Positions 1 to 8,796 of a DNA stretch of 24,000 bases are shown in pieces. Source of the stretch: Larix sibirica (lineage: Eukaryota; Streptophyta; Pinopsida; Pinales; Pinaceae); contig NWUY0300000803.1 in assembly GCA_004151065.3 (NCBI GenBank), positions 18,154 through 42,153 on the forward strand. Reading direction: 5' to 3'. Position 1 is the first letter of the stretch. Every line of letters begins with the position of its first letter. A program made the position numbers and the translations under genes. Below the pieces are notes generated by a model. It was not told the DNA's origin. It saw only the letters and a list, made by a program, of their open reading frames with translations, and ran no database searches.

Positions 1-613
1 GTTGTTTCCAATTCCGGATAGGGTTTATTCCTCCCAGTATTCCTGGGGACCCTGCTCCACAATTCTTTCACGTTCTCTCGGCTTTGAGAATATTACAATG
101 AAAACCACCTTTGATCCAAAATTTACATCAAATCCCCCTCGGGGCTTCTATTTGTGGTTGATCCAATCCTGAAGATATTTTTTCTGAAACGCATAAATTT
201 TCAGATCAGGGCATGGTCTCTCATGTATTTCATGTACTTGGACAGCTTACTCGAAGTAATTTCCAAGGTTCGGATATTGCTGGTCTTCGAAAAGCATTTG
301 ATTCTAGGAATTTCCTGGGTTCTTGATTGAGGTGTATGGCCTCTTCTTTCCCCCTTGTTCTGCAGATTCTCCTTTGGCTACTGCATGATATCCATTGAGT
401 TCTGCCGAGGGCTCGCATTCTGAGCTCGATTTGTTGTTCCTTGAGTGAGATCTGGTGAAGTGGCTTGATTTCAGACAATATTTCGACAGGAGGGGGAACC
501 TCCCCCACTTGATGGCTTTTCCATTTGGATTGCTCAACTTCGATCATGTGGGAGGTATACCCTAACAGAGATGTGAACCCTGGTTTTGGGCAAAGCGCGA
601 GCCGCAGAGCTAT
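1..613 (-). pseudogene. LINE-like (L1-type) non-LTR retrotransposon remnant
   Basis: One minus-strand frame runs from about 613 down to base 1. It is open from 613 to 230 (a 105-residue ORF begins at 547), then continues in the same frame through several TGA stops. At bases 67-1 it reads KNCGAGSPGILGG, which resembles the conserved WNCRGAGSP-type start of the apurinic-like endonuclease domain of plant L1 elements. The open part upstream would then be the ORF1 tail or linker. All five interior stops seen after 230 are TGA, as expected if CGA or TGG codons decayed by cytosine deamination. The element continues beyond the window edge. The endonuclease match is short and from memory of the family, so the assignment is tentative; the shared reading frame is seen directly. 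Confidence 0.35.
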
Positions 614-621
614 CTATCTCA

Positions 622-2108
622 TGTTGATCTTATGAAACTGGTTATTGTAGTGCTATATAAAAAATTATTTCATATTCTACCTATTTCCATATAGACATGG
701 CTCTGATATTCAACATGTTTCAATTGTAATCTCACAAGTGTCATGGCTTCCAAGTATGTGTCCAAGTGTTGAGATTATAAGCTAAATGATAAATTTTGAA
801 GACAAATGTCAAGGTGTTTGAGAGTTAAACTATTATTGTGTTGTACTTCATTCTTTGGTTTGAATTGGTTTTTCTCTCCTTATTTGATTCTATGGGGAGT
901 ATGAAACCTTCCCAATGCCATAAAGGCTTAGGATTTTATCTCAAGGTTTCAAAATTGGGATTATTCTCCTTTCTTTATTTAGTTGTTTTGGGGTAAGGAA
1001 AATAAAAACTATGTTTTCAAGCATTTGTTATAGATCAAGAGTACTCGCAAAAAATATGCAAGGTGGGGTTTACACGATGTATTGGAAACCTAGCTTGTTC
1101 AACAAATATTGCTTGTCTCTAAAATGCTCGGATGAGACAGAAATATATTGTACAGCAAATAAAATCAATGAGACTTTTGCGCAAATTAATCAATGAGGGC
1201 ATGGCATTATCTTCGTGTGCTGGTGATACTGATTACAACAATTTCAAGATGGCAGAGTGCTTGTTGGTTACAAGAGAGCATACATTTAGATATTAAATAA
1301 ATTCTTCTAGATTTTAAGCCATTAATTTAGCAGCAAGAGCCTCATCAAATATAAACTTCTAGAATATTAAGGCAGCAATCAAATCATCTCCAAATTTGAA
1401 GGAAACTAACTTCACGAGATCAACATCGAATGGTTAATCCTAAGTGTGAAAAGTGACACATTTCATCGAAGAAGTAGGGGAGTGGGCAGTTCCATATTTC
1501 TTGTAGGGAAATTCGATATTTATGTTTATTTTTAGTTTGTTGTTTCCTTCCACATAACAATAATTTTTTGTTTGTACTTGTCTATTTAGGCTATCTTTTT
1601 AAATGTAATGGGGTATCTTCCTCGAGGAAGGAGCTGAGAGGATCGAGAGGTTAAGCCTTTGGAAGGGAAATGTAATAAACAAAACTACAGTATTCTGCAA
1701 TAAATTTATGCTCTGAGATCGGTTCTATTGAGGGTATTAAATATGCTTCTTTTATTTGCTTGAGTACAAAGTTAGCTTTTAAGCTTCATTAGTTCTTTTT
1801 TTGTTTCATATCGAACAACAATGATACCTTTATTGTGAGTTTCCTGAAACCAATGAGCTATATTCCTGTACATTATTCTGGTTCAAAACACTGTTATGAA
1901 GCATAAATTCTTTACATTATTAATGTCTATCTCACAGTGTGCATGCCTTTGACTTATGAAGTGTTGATGATTTGAACCAAAAATTATGTGTTTTTCCTTC
2001 CCAACTATCTTTAAACTCAACCTACCTCACCAACTAAAACTATCTCAAAATCCAACATGGGTTGAACTTGTGCACCTTGCAGTTAGAGCACAACTTTTAG
2101 CGCTAACA
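622..2108 (+). mobile_element. LTR 'A' of a Ty3/gypsy element, first copy
   Basis: About 1.49 kb of non-coding sequence, starting near TGTTGATCTT and ending in CTAACA a few bases before a primer-binding site. Its limits are supported by a diverged relative (LTR B, from about 8797): similarity begins near 626 here and stops within two or three bases of the predicted LTR end. A TATA-like TATATAAAAA lies at 654-663 and is shared with LTR B. It starts about where the LINE frame stops being open, suggesting insertion into that LINE. The 61-codon ORF at 1011-1196 lies inside the LTR and is not a gene. The right part (from 743) is repeated after the n at 2303. Confidence 0.6.
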
Positions 2109-2302
2109 TCTTTTGGAGCCATTGCCGGGGATCAAATTTGAAGATTTTTCCTTGGGTTTTTCACATTTTTTAGAGCCATTTCTTGATGGTGGACAAGAAT
2201 TGGATATAGAATTCAGACCGCATCTTTCACCTGGAGATTCCATTGGTTAAAAATGTCAAATATTTCTTGGATGGATGCCATTTTGGCTGCAAGGTTTGCT
2301 CC
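743..2302 (+). repeat. Direct duplication 1, left copy
   Basis: This 1560-base stretch recurs at 2304-3863 with a constant offset of 1561 and no indel. I counted about 12 substitutions by eye (for example 993 g against 2554 a), under 1 percent. It ends in the first codons of gag and is followed directly by the single n at 2303. It is most simply a contig end overlapping the next contig. Confidence 0.93.
2114..2131 (+). other. Primer-binding site, tRNA-Asp type (first copy)
   Basis: TGGAGCCATTGCCGGGGA differs at two of 18 positions from the complement of the 3' end of plant tRNA-Asp, the primer used by many plant gypsy elements. It lies five bases after the CTAACA end of LTR A, where a minus-strand primer site is expected. 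Confidence 0.65.
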
Positions 2303-2303
2303 N
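2303..2303. other. Single unknown base at a duplication junction
   Basis: An isolated n lies between the last base of one repeat copy and the first base of the other. This is a scaffold join rather than a biological feature. Confidence 0.85.
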
Positions 2304-3863
2304 ATGGCTTCCAAGTATGTGTCCAAGTGTTGAGATTATAAGCTAAATGATAAATTTTGAAGACAAATGTCAAGGTGTTTGAGAGTTAAACTATTATTGT
2401 GTTGTACTTCATTCTTTGGTTTGAATTGGTTTTTCTCTCCTTATTTGATTCTATGGGGAGTATGAAACCTTCCCAATGCCATAAAGGCTTAGGATTTTAT
2501 CTCAAGGTTTCAAAATTGGGATTATTCTCCTTTCTTTATTTAGTTGTTTTGGGATAAGGAAAATAAAAACTATGTTTTCAAGCATTTGTTATAGATTAAG
2601 AGTACTCGCAAAAAATATGCAAGGTGGGGTTTACACGATGTATTGGAAACCTAGTTTGTGCAACAAATATTGCTTGTCTCTAAAATGCTCGGATGAGACA
2701 GAAATATATTCTACAACAAATAAAATCAATGAGACTTTTGCGCAAATTAATCAATGAGGGCATGGCATTATCTTCGTGTGCTGGTGATACTGATTACAAC
2801 AATTTCAAGATGGCAGAGTGCTTGTTGGTTACAAGAGAGCATACATTTAGATATTAAATAAATTCTTCTAGATTTTAAGCCATTAATTTAGCAGCAAGAG
2901 CCTCATCAAATATAAACTTCTAGAATATTAAGGCAGCAATCAAATCATCTCCAAATTTGAAGGAAACTAACTTCACGAGATCAACATCGAATGGTTAATC
3001 CTAAGTGTGAAAAGTGACACATTTCATCGAAGAAGTAGGGGAGTGGGCAGTTCCATATTTCTTGTAGGGAAATTCGATATTTATGTTTATTTTTAGTTTG
3101 TTGTTTCCTTCCACATAACAATAATTTTTTGTTTGTACTTGGCTATTTAGGTTATCTTTTTAAATGTAATGGGGGATCTTCCTCGAGGAAGGAGCTGAGA
3201 GGATCGAGAGGTTAAGCCTTTGGAAGGGAAATGTAATAAACAAAACTACAGTATTCTGCAATAAATTTATGCTCTGAGATCGGTTCTATTGAGGGTATTA
3301 AATATGCTTCTTTTATTTGCTTGAGTACAAAGTTAGCTTTTAAGCTTCATTAGTTCTTTTTTTGTTTCATATCGAACAACAATGATACCTTTATTGTGAG
3401 TTTCCTGAAACCAATGAGCTGTATTCCTGTACATTATTCTGGTTCAAAACACTGTTCTGAAGCATAATTTCTTTACATTATTAATGTCTATCTCACAGTG
3501 TGCATGCCTTTGACTTATGAAGTGTTGATGATTTGAACCAAAAATTATGTGTTTTTCCTTCCCAACTATCTTTAAACTCAACCTACCTCACCAACTAAAA
3601 CTATCTCAAAATCCAACATGGGTTGAACTTGTGCACCTTGCAGTTAGAGCACAACTTTTAGCGCTAACATCTTTTGGAGCCATTGCCGGGGATCAAATTT
3701 GAAGATTTTTCCTTGGGTTTTTCACATTTTTTAGAGCCATTTCTTGATGGTGGACAAGAATTGGATATAGAATTCAGACCGCATCTTTCACCTGGAGATT
3801 CCATTGGTTAAAAATGTCAAATATTTCTTGGATGGATGCCATTTTGGCTGCAAGGTTTGCTCC
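2304..3863 (+). repeat. Direct duplication 1, right copy (most of LTR A plus gag start)
   Basis: Second copy of 743-2302. It contains LTR A without its first 120 or so bases (2304-3669), the spacer, a second primer-binding site and the gag start. Only here does the gag reading frame continue past the repeat, so this is the copy that joins naturally to the sequence on its right. It starts abruptly inside the LTR, which argues against a second element insertion. Confidence 0.93.
3675..3692 (+). other. Primer-binding site, tRNA-Asp type (second copy)
   Basis: Identical to the site at 2114. It is 122 bases upstream of the gag ATG at 3814 and five bases downstream of the LTR terminus at 3669, the standard order LTR, primer site, leader, gag. 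Confidence 0.68.
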
Positions 3864-4958
3864 TTTTAACTTTGCTAATGTTCGTAGTTTTCCAAAAAAA
3901 AATCCTCCTACAAATGAATGGCAAGGTCTACTTCCCAAATTCAAAGAAGCCGAGGATGATAATCCTGCAGAGCATCTATTAGAATTTCATCAGCACATGC
4001 ATCAAATGAATATTTATCATGAGGACGTGTTGATGAACTTGTTCTTGTATTCACTTGAAGGAGATGCTCGAGACTGGTTCCGATCTCTTCCTTCTTCTAG
4101 TATTTCTTCGTTAAAGGAGTTTCATGTAGCTTTCAATGATCAGTGTAAGATGTATTTTTCTTATGATTTTGTTTTTAAGCATTGTTGTGAGGAGTTTGAA
4201 TCTTATATTCAAGGTACAATGGTTGATTCTTCTCAGTTAGTATGGATAAAAGAGAATTCGTTAATGAATAGGATGGAATTTTTGATCTTATTCATGAAGG
4301 ATATCAAGAAAAGACATCTCTTTTCTCTTTTCCTTTTAATCAGATTGAAGATTCTATTGAGCATAGGGATCCTTTTCCTCTCGAAGGTGATGAAAAATTT
4401 CCAGAAATTTCAAAAAATACGTTGTTGATTGAAAGAATAGAGGAGGAGTCAATAGCATATGGATATTTTTCTTTTATCCAAGAGGAGGATTTGAAGGATA
4501 ATAGAGCTAATCGCCATCCTATTATAATTTTTTTTGATGTTTCTGTTGTCCCAAAGGTTTTTGAAAATCCGCCTATTTATGATGCATACTTGGATGAAGA
4601 AGAGCAGACTTCTACATTGGCCTGTGCTGATCTTATAATTGTTGCTAATTCTTGCGAAAATCGACTGGTTGTTAAAGTTTGCATACGTCCAATTTTTGAA
4701 GAATTAGGAATGGCATATGATCATAGTACTATCTTCAATCTTTCTATGGAATTTTCTATCAGAGATGAACATGATCAAGTTGATGAAGATTTTACTTCTC
4801 TCAATAACAATGAAATACATGTTATTCAAAAATTATTTCGGGAGAATCAAGAGGAATTTAATCAGCAGTCTTTTGAAAACAATAAAAACCCTGTGTATGA
4901 TAGTTTTGGATCGGGTTTATTGGAAGGCAGTGAAGCAGACTGCAAGGAGTTACAATAG
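3814..4958 (+). pseudogene. gag: Ty3/gypsy gag, frameshifted
   Basis: Gag would form the capsid of the retrotransposon particle. The first ORF (3814-4428) shows the plant retrotransposon gag core: residues 38-58 contain LLPKFKEAEDDNPAEHLLEF, residues 81-93 LEGDARDWFRSLP, and an EF..F motif follows at 102-107. After about residue 140 the protein becomes low-complexity and hydrophobic. From 4272 another frame is open to 4958 and reads as a natural continuation, acidic and Glu/Asp-rich, so a frameshift lies between about 4210 and 4290. An in-frame TAG at 4269-4271 also blocks the second frame just upstream. The 3814 ATG follows the primer site in the expected leader position. No CCHC zinc knuckle is visible, as in several plant gypsy gag proteins of this type. 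The gag identity is solid; the break is seen directly. Confidence 0.78.
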
Positions 4959-5051
4959 GGTCAACAACATCATAGTCTTATCAATGGAGCAAAAATTATA
5001 AAGGAGCAACTTGGTCTTTAGCTATAAATTTTTCATGAATTTGAAGATCCA

Positions 5052-5264
5052 ATGGCCATTTACATGGAGTTAGTGTTTTCCAAGACCCCGAATGTGGCAG
5101 CTTTTGATATGCTACCCACTTGCAAATGTACGTATAAGATGCTCATAAGATTTTTTCTACATATGTTATATCCTCTTTGGATTTTCTTAAACAGTTGCAT
5201 GCAAAAATATGTATTGGTCAATCAATTATTTGAATGGTTGAATTGGAAATTTGTTTATACTTAA
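5052..5264 (+). CDS. Short ORF downstream of gag, retroelement-derived
   Basis: A 70-codon ORF with a hydrophobic middle and the C-terminal end FEWLNWKFVYT. It resembles, from memory, the short aromatic-rich tails (ending near W-K-F-x-x-T) seen downstream of gag in some plant gypsy derivatives. The match is to a general pattern and not to a named domain. It lies about 90 bases after the gag-like frame, in the same orientation. No protease, reverse transcriptase or integrase follows, which fits a gag-only, non-autonomous element. It could also be a chance ORF. Confidence 0.35.
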   Translation: MAIYMELVFSKTPNVAAFDMLPTCKCTYKMLIRFFLHMLYPLWIFLNSCMQKYVLVNQLFEWLNWKFVYT

Positions 5265-5922
5265 GTGTAACGGCTCAATCCAGTTAGAGTAGGAGTGTAC
5301 ATAAATAAGCTCACTTTGTTGAGCAGGTTGGTTTTAGCTTGTAGATCAGCTTGTAGTTTGTTTTTATCAGTTTGGGCTTTTGGCTTCATCTTATGTGCAA
5401 TAGATTAGTAATGAGGACTCCATGGAACAATGGAGATACTGGTACAGAGTATTCGATTTTCAGTTTGATATGAGTTGTTTTGCAACTTGGCTTCCAGAGT
5501 ATGGTTGGTTTCATATTTGAGAAAAATAAGTTGCATAATAACAGGGTGCAGGGATCAAATGGTAAAGGCATGTGGTCTACATGTTTTTAGCACCTCACAA
5601 GGAAGTGTTATCCTTAGTTGGAGCCAATGTTAGTATCAAAATATACTCATCAAAACTTCTTTATCGTTGGCTCAGTTTTAAGATTCTGCAGACTTTGCAG
5701 TACTGATGCAGAATCCACATGTAGATTATTGTTCACAGTTAGCCAGATTCTTATTGTGTTTGTGAAAATCTTGCTATCCTATCATTATCTTTATTCTTTG
5801 TGTGTCAAATTCCTTAAAATCTCCCACAGCCTCAAATTTTAATTAAGTGACATCCCACATATACCTTGTTGGTCATTCCTTGAATTCTTAAGTTTCTTTC
5901 GAAATTACCCTTATTTTTTTTT
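5265..5922. other. Non-coding stretch, nothing recognised
   Basis: AT-rich sequence with only short ORFs on both strands (61 and 74 codons) that show no domain, composition or splice context. I see no LTR end, tandem repeat or RNA gene here. It is probably the decayed remainder of the gag element or old intergenic DNA. Confidence 0.5.
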
Positions 5923-6060
5923 AAACAAGCCCTTTTTTTAATATATATATATATATATTAATAATAATAAAATCATATAAAGTTAAATTATTTTTTAAAA
6001 CTTTTCATACAAATTTTAAAATTATATTTTATATTCATTTTTATTAAAAAAGGCTTGTTT
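5923..6060. repeat. Foldback (MITE-like) repeat with AT-rich core
   Basis: AAACAAGCC followed by C and a T run (5923-5940) is mirrored by TAAAAAAGGCTTGTTT at 6045-6060, giving terminal inverted arms of about 16-18 bases with one extra C on the left. The interior is AT-rich and contains an (AT)n run at about 5940-5960. Size (about 138 bp) and structure fit a miniature inverted-repeat element, but no convincing target-site duplication is seen. Confidence 0.45.
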
Positions 6061-6252
6061 TATCTATACAAAAGTTTCAATGTTACGTGGCTTTGAAAAT
6101 TTATGTTTATTTCATAAAAAACAAAGCATGGGCTTTCGTCTCATTCCAAGTCTATATCAATCCAAGCCGACATATTCTCCACGTTAAGTCAATCCAACTG
6201 TCACCACATCACACAAGTGTTAAGGCCGCTGAGGCAAGATCCCATGAAACTC

Positions 6253-6299
6253 CATGCATCACGTGTTAATGAAACATAAAACCACCGGTGTATATAAAT
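6253..6299 (+). promoter_or_regulatory. Promoter-like block: RY motif, G-box, TATA box
   Basis: CATGCA (6253-6258) is followed after one base by a perfect G-box CACGTG (6260-6265), and a good TATA box TATATAAAT lies 25 bases downstream (6291-6299). An RY element next to a G-box is known from seed-expressed plant promoters. The following 50-codon stretch from ATG 6309 is hydrophobic, but it would lie at or before the expected start of transcription. The motif cluster is seen directly; promoter activity is inference. Confidence 0.35.
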
Positions 6300-6561
6300 A
6301 CTAATAAAATGTTTGTCAGCCTCCCATTTTTCTTCCTTGTTAACACTACAACCTTACTTTTTGAATCCTTTTTGCTCCCCTATATGCCTATACTTCTTGC
6401 CATTTGGTCATACTCGTCAATCTTCTGTCACTTATTACATAGTTCTCCTTCAATAGGCAATAAGAGCTAAAAATTGTTATATTTTGAATAAATTCTACAT
6501 GTTTAATGAATTGAAATTATTCTAGAATTAACGATGCTTGTGTTGAATACCTTTTGAGCAG

Positions 6562-6638
6562 ATATCTGTTTCAGTACTCATTTCGGCACTAGTCGGGATA
6601 GTCAAAGGGGCTCCAAGAGACACAAGCATGCCTTTTCA
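6562..6638 (+). other. Exon-like segment, unrecognised (also at 11250-11326)
   Basis: A 77-base segment preceded by TACCTTTTGAGCAG and followed by GTAAAG, plausible plant intron borders. One frame reads as a hydrophobic run then a basic stretch (ISVSVLISALVGIVKGAPRD), reminiscent of a secretion signal. It lies about 260 bases after the promoter-like TATA box. No family is recognised, and GT/AG borders of this quality arise by chance. Confidence 0.2.
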
Positions 6639-6698
6639 GTAAAGAGACTCGACCTCCAGCTGTCATAGGTTGCAATTATGTCAAGCCAGATCGATCCC

Positions 6699-6883
6699 AG
6701 TTCACGTAATGCAACAGTATTCAAAATGAGAGTTCCATTGGTGTAACGGTTTGGTTGCATTTAAGCAGGGCAGTGGCATAACCTCAACGATCTTATCCTC
6801 CCACGTTTTGCATTACAAGGATAAGACACACCATTCATGATCTCTTAATTGAACTCTCAACTCATCAGTTGTAATGCGTGAAC
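6699..6883. repeat. Nested imperfect inverted repeat (also at 11387-11571)
   Basis: GTTCACG near 6700 pairs with CGTGAAC near 6877, and GAGAGTTC near 6731 pairs with GAACTCTC at 6851-6858. A separate hairpin with perfect 8-base arms, CTTATCCT (6792-6799) and AGGATAAG (6818-6825), sits near the centre. GTAATGC or its complement occurs four times in the block. It could be a degraded foldback transposon or a structured transcript; no target-site duplication was found. Confidence 0.4.
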
Positions 6884-8796
6884 CAAATTGTAATGCTTGT
6901 TTACCATTTTTGGGGATATGGGAATCTATATATATGTGTGTAATCTATGACAGAGGAGAGGAGAAATATACTGCACTATTATGTTGTTGAACTCATTAGT
7001 CTTCGTCACACTTTGATACCATTATAATTTTGAAGATACAATAATGCAAGTTTGGTTTCATGATGTTTAATGTCTTCTTTTAGTCCACTGTGATATAACT
7101 TTTTAACAGCTCCTTCACCAGAACAGGAGGGCCCACCGACCTAAGAAGGTGTTGCTTTGTATTTCGTTCCTGTATGATTACTCACCACATTATTTTGAGA
7201 TGTTTGTATTCCTTGTGCAAGCTCAAATTTTTGTACATGTTTGCTATCTCTTTTAACTTTATGTAGTTATTTGGTTTATTTAGTTTTGAATTGTATAAAG
7301 ACTCTAGGTAACTTTACCACTTTTGCTACTAAGAATATAGTTTTGTACCCTGTACACGTGAATACTTCCTATTTTACTCACAGATCGTTTGTATTGATGA
7401 ATTCATATGTATAAATGAATTGGCATGTGATCCTCTTCTTGTGAATTTTTATGCGAAGCTCTCCATATGTACTTATAATTTTATACCTCGAGGCTTTTCA
7501 GATTTCATAGGTATGTTAAAACTGATTTCATTATAGTCCCTATTTCACTCTAGTTCTGCACGTGTTTATTCTTCTGTATCTTAGAAATTATAGTGTTTAG
7601 AGGAATAGCTATTTATTGATGCATACTATTTTCCCTTTTAAATCTTTTAAGTTGTCTAGTAAGTAGTAACATAATTTAAGGATTGCAAGTAGATTCTCAA
7701 AATGAACTAGTAGATTATATATATATATATATATATTCCAGGAAAATTATTTATAGATAGAATTTAGACATTTTATCTTTTGCTTGCCCTCTTATTTTTA
7801 TGTCAAATGTGTAATTCTTATTGGGATTGTATATTCAATATATTAGATTATAAATTTACAAGTAATTACTGCTCACAATACCCTTGTTTATTGAAAACAG
7901 ACATTTTAGCTCTAATTGCATTATTTAACTACACATCCTGCTATACTTGACTTAGAGGCCTTAGTACCATCTTATGGGAGACGGTGCATGTCTAGATTAT
8001 GATTGGTTAGGATGTTCAAGTTAACACTTTAGAAGAACATTTGTATTCATCTATTTAACTCTAGATTTGTTTTTGTTATGTTGATGTAGTTGTTATCCCA
8101 TTTTCGATCTTCCTTTCATTCACTGGTCTTTGCATTTTCGGTTCAGTACTACGTCTTTCAGTATTAGTTTATACACACAGTTCCCACTTATCTTATTTGT
8201 AAATTCTATTAGTATATAGGTATATCTCTATACATATATTCTTCAAACTGTTTCCCGTTCATCACAAATCTTTTATAATTCAGACATCACATTTTGTACA
8301 AAATTACACTTCTAGGTCATCACAAATCTATTATATTTAAATATAGTATGTTGTATAAAATCTTCATTAGGCTAGGGTTTAATCAACAGGTTCTAAGTAT
8401 TATCTTCCTGCACTATAGTATTAGGTAGAACACCTCTAGGAAATAGGGATCAGGACTATAGTTTTCACCATTAGAAGAATTATCTTTGCTTGCACAGATA
8501 TTGATTACAGCTCATAAGATTACTAACCATGGTTGATTACAAGATGACTAAGGTAAATTATTAAGACATATAATTAACCTGACAATGTTCCTCCCCGCCA
8601 ATGTGGGATATTACCCACCGCACAAAAGAAAGCATCCATCCAAATGTTAAATGACCAAAATTTCTGGTTTTGTCTTTGGAATCAAGCTCAAACTACCAAG
8701 TAACTATTCAATCAAGTGATCAACACACTAGTCCAAATGTCAAACTGTGCCCTGAATCTTGTATAATGGAGAATGTGCTCATGAGGAAGTAGAAGG
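6884..8796. other. Long non-coding stretch (copied at 11572-13484)
   Basis: No reading frame of note. It holds a 39-base exon-like piece (7110-7148) between TTTTTAACAG and GTGTTG, a (TA)n microsatellite at about 7716-7736, and otherwise undistinguished AT-rich sequence. I recognise no gene, LTR terminus or RNA gene. Confidence 0.5.
7716..7736. repeat. (TA)n microsatellite (also at 12404-12424)
   Basis: About ten TA units in a row, of equal length in both copies of the larger duplication although the flank differs by one base. Equal length at a normally unstable locus supports very recent or artificial duplication. Confidence 0.85.

Noticed and set aside
560-620. Possible tRNA gene from GAACCCTGG and GCGCGAGCCGC
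   Set aside because: No cloverleaf stems or A/B box pair could be aligned, and the segment is open in the LINE-like frame on the other strand.
1011-2757. Paired 61-codon ORFs at 1011-1196 and 2572-2757 as a conserved gene family
   Set aside because: They are the same LTR segment in two copies of the duplication; several of the differences between them change amino acids, and LTR B lacks the frame.
6702-6900. Repeated GTAATGC motifs as a CRISPR-like or regulatory array
   Set aside because: The spacing is irregular, the orientation mixed and there are only four instances; an imperfect foldback explains most of them.
7012-7022. Minus-strand TGGTATCAAAG as a copia primer-binding site
   Set aside because: It matches the initiator-Met tRNA type at most positions, but no LTR terminus adjoins it on the expected side and no gag follows.
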